Origin: Bacteroidota bacterium
Lineage (GTDB): Bacteria > Bacteroidota > Bacteroidia > Bacteroidales > F082
Reading direction: 5' to 3'
Assembly (NCBI GenBank): GCA_023396415.1
Contig: JAEWWJ010000114.1
Coordinates: 1-64,000 of the forward strand
Length of the DNA: 64,000 bases
The notes under the pieces were generated by a model, which was given only the letters and a program-made list of their open reading frames with translations, was not told the DNA's origin and did no database searches. Shown here one piece after another: positions 6,904 to 17,500 of the stretch; the stretch's first letter is position 1, and each line of letters starts with the position of its first letter. A program made the translations under genes and the position numbers.

Positions 6904-9840
6904 TTAATTGCGCAGCAGCAACTTCACTGTTGAAGTGGTGTTGTCGGAAATAATTTTCACAAAATAAACCCCTGATGGATAATCTTTTACATCCAAATTT
7001 TGAAGTTGGTTAACTGCCGACCAAGATTGAAGCATTTTTCCGTTTTGGTTCAACAGTTGAACTTCATAAGCCACGCCTGTTGAAGCATCAATGCGGAAAG
7101 AACCGTTGGTCGGATTGGGGTAAACGCTCTGAGCTTTTACATTTTGATCGTTAAGCCCTACATATTCATCAAAAACGAAAACCCATGTTTGCGCATTTTC
7201 ATTGTCGGGGCCACCGGCGATGTTGGCTGTTGGCACAACTTTCCAATAGTTTGGTACTTCAAAGGCGTAATTGAAATTGGTGTTGTCCAACAGTTCAAGC
7301 GAAAAATTCGTGACCCCACTTTGGTAGTTGACAATCCCAACCGGAGTGTTCCATGGAGCGCTTGTTGTATCGGCTGCAGCATAAACTTTAAAGGCAACAG
7401 GCAGTGTATGTTGGGGTTGTGGAGTAAACTGCCATCCAAAATTAACACGCAAAGCATCGCCTAAACGGATGATGCCGCCATTGACCGGACTTGGATTTTC
7501 AACCAAATTAGGATAAGGAACTAAGCCGGTCGAAAACGACCATGTAGTTACGTTTTGTGCATCTGGGCCGCTATTTTGATCCATCGTTGGAACTACTTTC
7601 CAATAATAGGTAGTAGCATAATTCAAATTGAAAGCGGCCAAAGAAACAGTGTAAGCACTCACACCGGTAGTGTAAGGAATCCAAGCAAGAAAATCAGCTG
7701 CGCCGGGTGTTGCCGATGTTCCAACATATACTTTAAAACCCACAGGATCGAGGTGCGATGGAACGCTGGTATAAGTCCAACCCAAATTACTGAGATTTAC
7801 ACCCACTTGAGCTTCATTTAAAGGAACAGGATTTTCAGCCGGTTGTGGAAAAGGATTCACAAACAACTCTGTTTCAAAACTCCAAACAACAACTCCGCTG
7901 GCATCAGGACCATTAACTACATCAGCAGTGGGGACGACTTTCCAAAAATAAGTTGTTGCATAATCCAAAGTCGTCGAAGCAGCTGAATAGTTTTCTGTTC
8001 CAGGCACAAAGTCCACCACTGCAAAGGGATCAACACCTGTGAAATCATTGGTGGTATTCAAATAAACTTTAAAGGCCACCGGATTCACGAAGGCTGAATT
8101 GGCTATAAAACTCCATTGCAGGGCAGGCAAAGCTACTTGCACATTGCTACTGCCATCAACCGGCACAGGATTTTGAGCTTCAGTGGGATAAGGATTTGCC
8201 ATTTCATCGGCACCGATATCCGGGGTAACAGCATCCCGGACGTCGCCATCATAATCAAGGGCGATATTCACCGGAGTAGCTACCGGCTGTGCGTTTCCGC
8301 GAACTACGGTTGTGGCCAACGGTTGCACATGAAGGTCGTTGACACCAACAAATGGAACATCTTCAGTAACTGAATTTTGATCGAAAGTAACAGCCCGTGT
8401 CTTATAATCGGCCAGGGTTTGATCAACAGCAGGTGCTGAAGAATTGTGGCCATAAAAAATAACATTGTTGGCTGATGGCACACCTGCATAATACAGGTTA
8501 TTGTCGGCCCCGGCAGTAACGTTCGTTAAGCTGGGCGTACGTTTGAAAAAAGCTGCCCCGATTCCCGTGGCTCCTTCAGGATAAGTAGTTTTGTTGATGA
8601 AGATGTTGTTGCGCATCTGCACAGGATCGGAATTGTTATAAATGATAAATGCAGCCGAATTATGCACGGGGTTGGTAGCTGTAAAATCAAGTAAAACAGT
8701 GTTGTACATTAAAAAAACTTCGCCATACGAACGCACATTGATGCCCCTCGTTGCAGCATTACCGCCAATAGATGAGGCTGGCGCTTCAATGCCCCAAACC
8801 ATATTGTTGTAAACGTATGCCACAATATCGGTTCCGAAAACAATCAAACCATCGGCTGAGCTGTTGCTGCCGCCAGTGGCCGAAACATCATAAATTTTAT
8901 TGTTGGCAAAGGTGTAAGTGGCTTTACGCGCACTCAAATAGCAGCCATAAATACTTGTGAAAGAAGATGTTAGACTATGAAAAGTATTATTGGTAATCAC
9001 AAATTCATTGTCGAGAGGGGCGCTTGGGTTTCCACTCAGTGTAGATAAACCCGCGGGAGCAGTCGTTCCTTCACCAATACGGGTGAGATTGCGGACGGTA
9101 ATGCCATCTAAGGTAAAACCATTTTGATCGTCCACCAAAACACCGGCCAAAACTATGTCTTGAATAATGTGTTCGCCTCCGTTGATGGTTTTCACTTCGT
9201 TTCCAACAGCCATTAAAGTAGTGTTGCTATTGGCACCATCAAAGCTGTAACCAATCATCATATTCTGTAATGTATTATTATAGAAATGATTATGATTGGT
9301 GTTGCCATCAAGCTCAGTGGCTGTAAATGCAGGCACTACATTAATTCCAACGGTTTGAATGGGATTCATTTTGTTGAGGGTAATCACACAGTTTTGAACC
9401 GTATTGTGATGGGCGCCATTGGTTGCGCTGCTGCTGCTGATCCAAATACCATAATCGAGATTATCAGACTGATCCTGAATGTCTAAGCCATCCAATGTGA
9501 TATAATCACCCCCACTGAGTTGAAATCCGGCCTCAGCATTGGACACCGTTGCCGTAAACTTGATGATGGGTCGTGAAGACATTCCGTTCCACATAATTTT
9601 GATGGGCGAGGTAACTGAGCCACTCGCAGTAATTGTCAAGGGAGAGGATTCAAAGACAGTTCCTCCGGCAAGTAGAAAAGTGATTCCACTGCCGCCTGAA
9701 CCGTATTGATTCAACGAATCAACAACAGCTTGCATCGTGGGGTAATTTGTTGAAGGAACCTGACGTTCGCCGCTCAGCTGCGCAAACATAGCCATCGGAA
9801 TGATGAATATGGACAGTGCTAAAAAGAAAAAATATTTCAT
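6904..9840 (-). CDS. Secreted beta-helix protein with T9SS type A sorting domain
   Basis: A 978-residue protein with a signal peptide (residues 1-20, ending AMFA), a parallel beta-helix region (about 30-550) with repeated N-x-F/I and YNN-type rungs (HNHFYNNTLQNMMIGY, NNTFHSL, YNNMVWGIE), three similar beta-sandwich repeats each opening with NPxPxxG (near 560, 670 and 785; each contains ATTYFWKVVPT or close), and a C-terminal T9SS sorting domain (about 908-978: YPNPTNGSFRI ... GVYFVKIISDN ... VKLLLRN). It is exported by Sec, then through the outer membrane by T9SS and either released or attached to the surface. The beta-helix suggests polysaccharide binding or cleavage, but no catalytic signature was recognised. 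Confidence 0.85.
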   Translation of the reverse strand: MKYFFFLALSIFIIPMAMFAQLSGERQVPSTNYPTMQAVVDSLNQYGSGGSGITFLLAGGTVFESSPLTITASGSVTSPIKIMWNGMSSRPIIKFTATVSNAEAGFQLSGGDYITLDGLDIQDQSDNLDYGIWISSSSATNGAHHNTVQNCVITLNKMNPIQTVGINVVPAFTATELDGNTNHNHFYNNTLQNMMIGYSFDGANSNTTLMAVGNEVKTINGGEHIIQDIVLAGVLVDDQNGFTLDGITVRNLTRIGEGTTAPAGLSTLSGNPSAPLDNEFVITNNTFHSLTSSFTSIYGCYLSARKATYTFANNKIYDVSATGGSNSSADGLIVFGTDIVAYVYNNMVWGIEAPASSIGGNAATRGINVRSYGEVFLMYNTVLLDFTATNPVHNSAAFIIYNNSDPVQMRNNIFINKTTYPEGATGIGAAFFKRTPSLTNVTAGADNNLYYAGVPSANNVIFYGHNSSAPAVDQTLADYKTRAVTFDQNSVTEDVPFVGVNDLHVQPLATTVVRGNAQPVATPVNIALDYDGDVRDAVTPDIGADEMANPYPTEAQNPVPVDGSSNVQVALPALQWSFIANSAFVNPVAFKVYLNTTNDFTGVDPFAVVDFVPGTENYSAASTTLDYATTYFWKVVPTADVVNGPDASGVVVWSFETELFVNPFPQPAENPVPLNEAQVGVNLSNLGWTYTSVPSHLDPVGFKVYVGTSATPGAADFLAWIPYTTGVSAYTVSLAAFNLNYATTYYWKVVPTMDQNSGPDAQNVTTWSFSTGLVPYPNLVENPSPVNGGIIRLGDALRVNFGWQFTPQPQHTLPVAFKVYAAADTTSAPWNTPVGIVNYQSGVTNFSLELLDNTNFNYAFEVPNYWKVVPTANIAGGPDNENAQTWVFVFDEYVGLNDQNVKAQSVYPNPTNGSFRIDASTGVAYEVQLLNQNGKMLQSWSAVNQLQNLDVKDYPSGVYFVKIISDNTTSTVKLLLRN

Positions 9841-9862
9841 ATCACGTAATTTTTATGAAGGT

Positions 9863-9890
9863 CAAAAGTACTTAAAATCATAAAGAGCAA
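9863..9890 (-). promoter_or_regulatory. Bacteroidota promoter (TTG-N17-TACTTTTG) for the beta-helix protein
   Basis: On the minus strand TTG (9890-9888) is followed after 17 bp by TACTTTTG (9870-9863), matching the TTG / TAnnTTTG consensus and spacing. The -7 box ends 22 bp before the ATG at 9840. Confidence 0.5.
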
Positions 9891-9972
9891 CAGTAAATAA
9901 AGTAAAAACACAGTGATTGCAACTGATGATGCCGAAAAAAACCTCAAAAGTCGTTTACTAACATGAAAGGTA

Positions 9973-9980
9973 TATTTTTG
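9973..9980 (+). promoter_or_regulatory. -7 box TATTTTTG before the M6 metalloprotease gene
   Basis: TATTTTTG fits TAnnTTTG and lies 41 bp before ATG 10022. No TTG is seen at the expected distance upstream, so only the -7 half is supported. Confidence 0.3.
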
Positions 9981-10021
9981 CATTTCTAACGCATTGATTA
10001 AATCCACTTCAGAAGTTTCAA

Positions 10022-12664
10022 ATGAAAAAAAAATCTACCCTCTTCCGCCTCATCGCGGCTCTTGTCGTCCTCTTATCCACACCATTTTCAACTGAGGCAG
10101 CCTGGCTAAAAAATGAAAATATTGAAATTTCGCAACCCAATGGGACTGTAATCCATTGCTTTGCAACAGGAGACGAGTTTTATAACTGGCTTCACGACGC
10201 CCAAAACTACACCATCATACAAAGTGAAACTGATGGCTTTTATTACTACGCAGAGCTGATTAATGGCCAACTTCAACCCTCTGCTTTGAAAGTTGGAGAA
10301 GGCAATCCTGAAACTTTTGGACTAACTCCCAATGTCAATATCAGTGCGGAACAAATGAAAGCACGCAAAGAGTTTATGCAGCAAGAAATGCGGTTTTACG
10401 AACCCAACCGTGTGCCTGGAAGAGCCGAAGGCACGCTCAACAACTTGGTGATGTACATCCGTTTTAGCGACCAAGATGAATTTACCTCCGACACCGCCGT
10501 TGATTACAACCGTTTCAACTCAACGGCACCCAATGCCAACTCCATGGTGAACTATTACCAAGAAGTTTCATATGGACAACTCCACTTACCCTCAACCTTT
10601 TACCCCAAAACTACAGATGCTTTCGTTCGGTCGTATCAAGACAGTTTTCCCAGAAGTTATTATATGCCCTACAACGCGGTGACCAACCCCAACGGCTACC
10701 AAAACGATTCACAACGCACCAACCGCGAGCACACACTTTTAGCCAACACGGTGACGTATATGAACCTCAATTCACCCATCCCGGAAAACATTGACCTCGA
10801 CTACAACAATGATGGAAATGTGGACAATGTGGTATTTATTGTTAGAGGAGCTCCAACTGCCTGGTCCACTTTGCTTTGGCCTCACCGATGGAGTCTCTAC
10901 ACACAAGACGTTTATATCAATGGCAAAAGGGTGTATGACTTTAATTTTCAGCTCGAAACCAGCCTGAACAGCAGTGGCGTAGGGGTGCTTTGTCATGAAA
11001 TGTTTCACAGTTTGGGTGCTCCCGACCTCTATCGGTACGAAACCACCGACATTACTCCCGTCGGTCCTTGGGACGTGATGGCTTCCAACAATAATCCGCC
11101 GCAATATATGGGTGCGTTTATGAAGTATAAATATGGAGGCTGGATTGAATCCATTCCATGGATTACCGAAAGCGGCACCTACACACTCAATCCGCTGCAA
11201 AGCAGCCAAAACAATGCGTACAGAATTCCTTCTGCCAACTCATCCTCAGAATATTTTTTGATCGAATTTCGTAAAAAAGACGGCACTTTTGATGGCACAC
11301 TCTCCAAATCGGGGATGTTGATTTACCGCATCAATCCCAATGCCGGCAACGGAAACGCCAGCGGGCCGCCGGATGAGGTCTATGTTTTCAGGCCCAATGG
11401 CAGCCCCAACAACAGCGGCAGTTTAAATGAAGCCTTATTTGCTGCCAACTATGGCCGAACCGCCTTTAACAACACCACAAACCCTTATCCCTTCCTCCAA
11501 AATGGAAATGACGGCGGCATCTATATCTCTGATATTTCGAGCATTGGCGAAACAATGAGCTTTACAATTGATTTTCCTGGCACGGTTGAAGCACAGATTG
11601 AAACAAGTGTTCGGGTAGCCTGTCAAAACGATCCGGTGCAACTTTTCGATGCTTCAGTGGGATTGCCTTCCAGTTGGCAATGGAGTATCACTCCAAACAC
11701 TTTCACCTTTCTAAATGGTACCAACGCCAACTCAAAAGATCCTATAGTTGCTTTCACTGATTTGGGTTCATATACCATAAGTCTTACATCATCAAATAGT
11801 TACGGAACATCAACTGTTGAAATGACCGATTTTATCCATATTGGAAGTCAAGTCGGATATTTTACTGATGACTTTGAATCTGCCACCTTGAGCCAAGGTT
11901 CGTGGAAAGTTGAAAATCCTGATGACGGTGTTACTTGGAGCATTTTCCCAACCGGCGGAAACGGTGGAACCATGTCAGCCGGCATCAACTTTCGCACTTA
12001 TTATGCTATCAACCAACGTGATAGGCTTATTTCGATGCCTTTTGACCTCAGTGGGATGAGTAGTGCCTATCTAAGTTTTGAACACGCTTATGCGCAAAAT
12101 GCAGCCTACACCCAAGTGAGCGATTCTCTTATTGTGCTTGTTTCCGGCGACTGCGGTCTCAACTGGCAACGCATTGCCACCTACGGCGAAAACGGAAGTG
12201 GGAGTTTTGCTACACATTTGCCTGCATCTGAAATATTTTTTCCAGAATCTGCAACTGACTGGTGCGGCAATGGATGGGGAAGCCCCTGTTACACCCTCGA
12301 CCTCAGCCCTTGGGCAGGAATGACTGATGTACGCATTGCGTTTGAATCGGTGAGTTTTTATGGCAACCCGCTGATGATTGACAACATCGTTGTTTCTCAA
12401 TTTGTGGGCATTGAATCCACTTCCGAAAAACCTCAACTGTGCCTCGTCCCTAATCCATCGCAAGGCAGCTTCACTCTTCAAACACTCGATAACCATCACT
12501 ATGAAAAAGTTTCTGTGATGGATGCCAAAGGACAAATGGTTGCAGTTTATCCTTGGAAAAAATCCATGCAATTGAATGAAAATCAACAATGGGAAAGTGG
12601 TGTTTATTCGCTACTCATCAGCAGCAAAGAACATCAAGTTGTGAAAAAAGTGGTTGTTCATTAG
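10022..12664 (+). CDS. Secreted M6-family (immune inhibitor A-like) metalloprotease with T9SS sorting domain
   Basis: 880 residues. Signal peptide 1-26 (ending STEAAW), a propeptide-like region with an N-terminal ISQPNGTVIHCFATGDEF motif typical of M6 proteases, and the catalytic domain with zinc motif HEMFH (residues 325-329) followed by SLGAPDLYRY and the GPWDVMA met-turn region. These residues identify a gluzincin-like/metzincin-like secreted protease that degrades extracellular proteins. Then come a PKD-like domain (about 520-610, WQWSITPNTFTF ... GSYTISLTSSN), a MAM/jelly-roll-like domain (about 615-795, DDFESATLSQGSWKVENPDDG) and a T9SS sorting domain (about 800-880, LVPNPSQGSFTLQT ... 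GVYSLLISS ... VKKVVVH). It is divergent from the beta-helix gene and probably has its own promoter. Confidence 0.9.
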   Translation: MKKKSTLFRLIAALVVLLSTPFSTEAAWLKNENIEISQPNGTVIHCFATGDEFYNWLHDAQNYTIIQSETDGFYYYAELINGQLQPSALKVGEGNPETFGLTPNVNISAEQMKARKEFMQQEMRFYEPNRVPGRAEGTLNNLVMYIRFSDQDEFTSDTAVDYNRFNSTAPNANSMVNYYQEVSYGQLHLPSTFYPKTTDAFVRSYQDSFPRSYYMPYNAVTNPNGYQNDSQRTNREHTLLANTVTYMNLNSPIPENIDLDYNNDGNVDNVVFIVRGAPTAWSTLLWPHRWSLYTQDVYINGKRVYDFNFQLETSLNSSGVGVLCHEMFHSLGAPDLYRYETTDITPVGPWDVMASNNNPPQYMGAFMKYKYGGWIESIPWITESGTYTLNPLQSSQNNAYRIPSANSSSEYFLIEFRKKDGTFDGTLSKSGMLIYRINPNAGNGNASGPPDEVYVFRPNGSPNNSGSLNEALFAANYGRTAFNNTTNPYPFLQNGNDGGIYISDISSIGETMSFTIDFPGTVEAQIETSVRVACQNDPVQLFDASVGLPSSWQWSITPNTFTFLNGTNANSKDPIVAFTDLGSYTISLTSSNSYGTSTVEMTDFIHIGSQVGYFTDDFESATLSQGSWKVENPDDGVTWSIFPTGGNGGTMSAGINFRTYYAINQRDRLISMPFDLSGMSSAYLSFEHAYAQNAAYTQVSDSLIVLVSGDCGLNWQRIATYGENGSGSFATHLPASEIFFPESATDWCGNGWGSPCYTLDLSPWAGMTDVRIAFESVSFYGNPLMIDNIVVSQFVGIESTSEKPQLCLVPNPSQGSFTLQTLDNHHYEKVSVMDAKGQMVAVYPWKKSMQLNENQQWESGVYSLLISSKEHQVVKKVVVH

Positions 12665-12861
12665 AAGGAGAGGAGGTCGAGGATCAAAGGTCTTAGGTCG
12701 TAATCAAAACGATGATTGATTTACGATTTTGAACTTACGAATTACGATTTGTGTTCTAAAACGCTCATCGTTTTAAGACAAAAGATCAAAGGCAAAAGAT
12801 AATAAAGGGATGGATAATTTGCGATGAATGATTGTGTTTTAAAACGTAAGACGTTGTAAAT

Positions 12862-12900
12862 CAAATTTTGAATCTTGAATCTTGAATCCCAGAACAAAAA
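12862..12900 (+). repeat. Dispersed intergenic repeat, copy 1 (CAAATTTTGAATCTTGAATC ... CCCAGAACAAA)
   Basis: The 246-bp gap 12665-12910 has no gene. It is made of short repeated words (AAACGATGATTGATTTACGA, TAAAACG/CGTTTTA pairs, AAAGATCAAAGGCAAAAGAT) and ends in a block shared with 30763-30826: tandem GAATCTT units followed by ATCCCAGAACAAA. Both copies sit directly downstream of genes. Confidence 0.5.
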
Positions 12901-12910
12901 ACTATAACAC

Positions 12911-14206
12911 TTACTTTTTTGAAACCATAATTTGCAATAGCATTTCATCGGTTTGCATCATTCCTTTTGATCCGATCTGGCCCAAATTGTAAATTGTTTG
13001 TTCAATGTCGTCTTCGATAATTCCGTCATTGGACGAAACCACCACCCCTTCAATTGCAAGCAAAGCCGATTGAACTGCAGCAGCAACACAGGTACTCACC
13101 TTTAACGCACATCCTTCTTTTGCACCGTCGCAGGCCATACCTGTAATGTTAGCAATCATGTTTTTTATGGTATAAACCATTTCATTTTTGTCACCTTTCA
13201 TCAAATAAGAGATGCCGCAACCTGCTCCTATGGCCGCCACAACCACTCCGCAAAGGGCCGAGAGCCTGCCGAGGTGGCGTTTGATATGTATCGTTGTGAG
13301 GTGCGAAATTACCAGCGCACGGGCCAGTTGCTCAGGATTGGAATTTAATTTTTTTGCCACAGAATACACCGGCATGGTGGCAGTAATTCCCTGATTTCCA
13401 CTTCCTGAGTTGCTCATCACCGGTAAAACCGAACCTGCCATCCGTGCATCGCAGGCAGCTGCTGTAATGGCCATCGCATTGTTGATCAAATCATCTGAAA
13501 TGATTCCGCGGTCAACAAAACCCATCATTTTGCGTCCCACCATCAAACCATAATCCTTAGACAAACCCTCGTCGGCAATGGCTTTGTTATATTCAACGGT
13601 TAGATGAAGGAATTCTATTTGATGGTAAGGAACTTCAGTTGCAAAGGCAAAAATGCCACCAACAGAAAGTGGAGGGAGAATCTGCTCTGCAACTGCCGAG
13701 CCATTTTCTTCAACTTTTCTGTTCTCACCACTACATTCCAGCATATCGCCATTCAGCTCTACGTGCGAAATATTATTGTGTTTTGTGGTTATGACAGCTT
13801 TTGAAGTGGCATTGCCTTCACCAAAACATAGGGCTTCGATATAGAGTTTCTCGGTATTTTTTTTCACCGCTATCTTCACCCTATCCTCAGCAACCATCGC
13901 TTTGGCCTTTGTCACAGCCTTATTGTCAACGCCTTTAAGCACTTCAAGACAATCTGAAGATTTTCCGTAAACAGCACCTAAGGCTGCCGCAATGGGAAGT
14001 CCGGTAATTCCGGTGCCGGGAATGCCCACCCCCATGCCATTTTTAAAAATATTGGCGCTTAACAAAAGTTCAACCCGTTGGGGTTTTTCGCCCAAAACCT
14101 CGCGCGCACGCGCCACAGCCAGCGCTACAGCAATGGGTTCGGTGCAACCAAGTGCCAGCACCACTTCTGAATTTAACAGGTCAAGATAAGCTTGAAAATT
14201 CTTCAT
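12911..14206 (-). CDS. L-cysteine desulfidase / serine dehydratase alpha-family protein (UPF0597)
   Basis: 431 residues from the ATG at 14206-14204. Members of this Fe-S lyase family (CyuA/YhaM-type) break down L-cysteine to pyruvate, ammonia and sulfide, or act on L-serine. Conserved cysteines are visible: LGCTEP near residue 21, GAGCGISYLMKG, and MACDGAKEGCALKVSTC towards the C-terminus, matching the cluster and active-site ligands of the family. The reading frame extends 43 codons further upstream, but that part looks non-protein-like and contains a -7 box (14243-14236), and MKNFQAYLDLLNSEVVLALGC is the usual N-terminus; hence this start. It ends 36 bp from the following repeat with no clear terminator. 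Confidence 0.85.
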   Translation of the reverse strand: MKNFQAYLDLLNSEVVLALGCTEPIAVALAVARAREVLGEKPQRVELLLSANIFKNGMGVGIPGTGITGLPIAAALGAVYGKSSDCLEVLKGVDNKAVTKAKAMVAEDRVKIAVKKNTEKLYIEALCFGEGNATSKAVITTKHNNISHVELNGDMLECSGENRKVEENGSAVAEQILPPLSVGGIFAFATEVPYHQIEFLHLTVEYNKAIADEGLSKDYGLMVGRKMMGFVDRGIISDDLINNAMAITAAACDARMAGSVLPVMSNSGSGNQGITATMPVYSVAKKLNSNPEQLARALVISHLTTIHIKRHLGRLSALCGVVVAAIGAGCGISYLMKGDKNEMVYTIKNMIANITGMACDGAKEGCALKVSTCVAAAVQSALLAIEGVVVSSNDGIIEDDIEQTIYNLGQIGSKGMMQTDEMLLQIMVSKK

Positions 14207-14511
14207 TTCCAAATTTGGGATTAAAATAATTTTGGCAAAATTATCAAGATATATCAAGCAAAAGACACCAAATAGGTCAAGGTGTAGCCACAATGCTCCA
14301 TCGTGGGGTAAAGTAACGCCAATATGAATAAGCATTTCGTAAAAATTTCAATTTATAGACATGATATACAATCTGTTATGTAAAGATATCTGCCTATTTT
14401 GAATGTGTCTAATTAGAGCATTGTAACATGATTGTAGTATAAAAAACGACCTTCACGTTGGAGCTTAGGTGATTCTTTAGGGAATAAAATGGATAGCAAT
14501 GCGCAATGGGT
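14207..14511. other. Non-coding gap between desulfidase promoter and LruC terminator
   Basis: It holds the desulfidase promoter (14236-14243) and otherwise A/T-rich sequence. No reading frame, RNA gene or repeat was recognised in 14300-14511. Confidence 0.5.
14236..14243 (-). promoter_or_regulatory. -7 box TAATTTTG that decides the desulfidase start
   Basis: On the minus strand TAATTTTG (14243-14236) fits TAnnTTTG and is 30 bp upstream of ATG 14206. It lies inside the longer reading frame, arguing against upstream starts. The nearest TTG is 15 bp away, slightly short of the usual spacing. Confidence 0.4.
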
Positions 14512-14549
14512 AAAAAAAGGCCTTCTGTAAAAAATACAGAAGGCCTTTT
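14512..14549 (-). terminator. Intrinsic terminator of the LruC lipoprotein gene
   Basis: Arms 14515-14529 and 14535-14549 (AAAAGGCCTTCTGTA and its complement) form a 15-bp stem with a 5-nt loop. On the minus strand the hairpin is followed by seven T residues (complement of 14512-14518). It lies 19 bp past the stop at 14568. Confidence 0.85.
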
Positions 14550-14567
14550 GGATGATGTCAAAGTGAT

Positions 14568-17500
14568 TTATTGAGGAATCACATAAATATTTGCGTTGTT
14601 GCGATAGCCTGTTTTATCCAAGTACCAATCTCGAAAATCTAAACCTGACGATTGAGCCCAAGCGGCAAATTTTAAGTGAGCCGTAAGTATATCGGCATTT
14701 TCAATGGGATAGTTGAAATTTACAGGAGTTTCAATGCCCCAAGGCAAACCTTTGGGCGACATATAATAACTTCCTGTTGATGGGTTAGAGGCATCGTCAG
14801 CAGTGCCAAAAAGTTCTTCATTAACAAATTCCGTTGGCTTTTGACCTTTAAGATGCACTTCATGTCCACGCTCTTGGTTCACAAAGATAAACGGATTGTA
14901 AGGCGGTGTTCCTATATTTGCTTTAGGTGTGCTGAAGTGCGCTGTTACAGTGTTGACGGTAGTTTGCACATATTTCCCGTTAGGAATTGTATTGGCCATT
15001 CCGCCTTCCATGATGGGGTTAATGTTGTCAATTAAAATAATTACCGTTTCGTTGGTATGTCCGGCTTCAAAACCTTTGGCATCATACACAATGGCATTTC
15101 CCATAGCGATATAACCTGTTACGCTTTCAATCGCTGAGGGTTGGGTGTCAAACACAATTCCAAAACCATTGTCGAGCGAAGCGCCGTCGGCCATAATCTG
15201 GTATTTTACAATCACGTCAACCACCTGATTTTGAGCATTGGTAACGGTTTGATAATTCAGATTCACCACAAAGTCATTCAAGTCATAATCGCCATAAGCC
15301 GGCCAAAGGTCCTCGAAGGCGATGCTCACAAAATCAACCTGATTGGGGTAATAAGAGTCAAAGCTGCGTGTCGGGTCGTTGGGATAATCATCCAGGTTAT
15401 CCGGCACTCCGTCGCCATCAGTATCTAACGAACCCCCTGTTATGATTGAAATTTCGAGTGTTTTGCTGTCGGTTCCGGCGGCGTTGGTTGCTGTAATTTC
15501 TACATTGTAAGTACCATGAACGGTAGGAATTCCACTCAAGGTATTTCCGCTGATTGTGATGCCGGCAGGCAAATTGGTAGCATCAAAGGTCATAGGTTGA
15601 GAGCCATTGGCTGTGATGGTATAACTGAATGGGAAGCTTGTTGTGGCATTTGCTGTCAGAACACTGGTGATGGTTGGCGGCTCCAGACCTTCTTCAATCG
15701 TTATCACAAGAGTTTGAACATCAATTCCGTAGCTGTTTGTAACTGTGAGTAAAACTTCCGTTACACCGGGGAAAAGTGGTGTGCCGTTAATGGTACGGTT
15801 GGTAGCGTCGAAAGTAAGTCCCTGTGGCAGATTGCTCACTTGGTAGGCAATGGTTGGCGATCCGGTAGCAGTGAAAGTATAGGTGGAAAACTGATTTCCG
15901 GCAGTTCCAGAGGCGGTGAGCTGGCTTGTGATTGCTGGAGGTGTTCCAACGGTAAGTACCAGTGTTTTATTGGCAGTGCCGCCTGCATTGGTTGCCGATA
16001 AGTTGATATTGTAAACTCCGGCTGTGGTCGGACTTCCCGAAATCACTTGCGTTTGTGCATTGAAGGACAATCCCGCGGGTAAGTTGCTCGCCGCATAAGT
16101 GATTGGACCCGATCCGCTGGCGGTGAGGATATAGTTGAATGTAGTATTTACTGTAGCCTTAGCCGTAAGAATGCTTGTAATTACAGGTGGATCAACAGGT
16201 TGGGTTATAGTAATTTTTAGGGTTTCTACATCTACACCAAAATTATTGGTTGCGGTTAGCTCCACGTTAAAAGTACCGGCAACCGTTGGAGTTCCGCTGA
16301 TTACACCGTTAGTGGCATTAAAAATCAATCCCGAAGGTAGGTTTCCAACAGTGAACGTAACAGGAGAAGTTCCTGTAGCAGTAATCGTATAAGGTGCAAT
16401 GGCTTCGTTACGCAAACCTCCAATTTGCAATGAACTGGTAATTTCAGGAGCTTCAAACACTCCACAATCAGGAACAGGAACTACGAATTTACAATAAGTC
16501 ATATTGATGTAACTCGCGTTGTTATTGTAACCGTCATTATCATCCGAACAAAGGTCAAAGTTTGAAAGTGACGCTCCGCCGGTTACTTCGCCATCATCAT
16601 CGGCTCTGATTTGAGCATAGCCCGATGCAGGCCCTTCGATGGTTCCATTGATTTTGAACTCATCTACCTTGATAAGGCTACCATGACCCAAAGCGGTCTT
16701 GTTGTTGCCATTGCCCGTAAAATGAGCTACATCATCAATATACATATAACCGTTATTGATCAGGCTGCCCGATTGTTTAAATTCGCCGTTGTCGGTAACA
16801 AAAAACTTGCAATTGTTCGTTAGGCTTCCGTTGGAATTGATATCAAAATCCTCGTTGGTTTTGAACGTACCATTGTTGACAAACTCCCCCATATTCACCA
16901 GTTTGAGCGTTGCAGTGATGGTTCCCCAATTCAAAATTGTCCCGTCCAATTGGCCGGCACCTTTTCCTGAAATATTAACCGTTCCATAATTTTCGATGTC
17001 GAACTCGACATGATCTTTCGGAAGACTTGTAACACCATCGGGCGAAACCAGCAATTTGCTTCCACTTGATATGCCGTTATACTTTTTGATAAAAGCACTC
17101 CCACATACTTTTAGACTTGCACCATTGCCCATTTTCAGCTTTTTGATGGTAGCGTGGTTGCCCGAGGCAATGCAGCGAGTCTCACCATTTGGGATGTTCA
17201 AGTTATCGTTGAAATTGTTGGGCAAAACATCATCGGGATTGCAGTCGCAGTAGGGATCAACAACTTGCACATTTTTGGCCGTCATAAAGCTATACTCAAG
17301 CCTGTCGCCTTTTAATGTAACCGGGATGTAATCATTCATTCCCGATGCAGTTAAGCGCGCTACATACACCTCTTGTAAGTTGGAAGCTATGCGCAGCGGC
17401 AAGGTAAATTCGCCTTGACCGTTTGGCGCACCAGTACTAATCAAACGCCCCCCATTATTGGGATGCGCATCATAAATCCGAATGATTTCGGCGCCGGTGG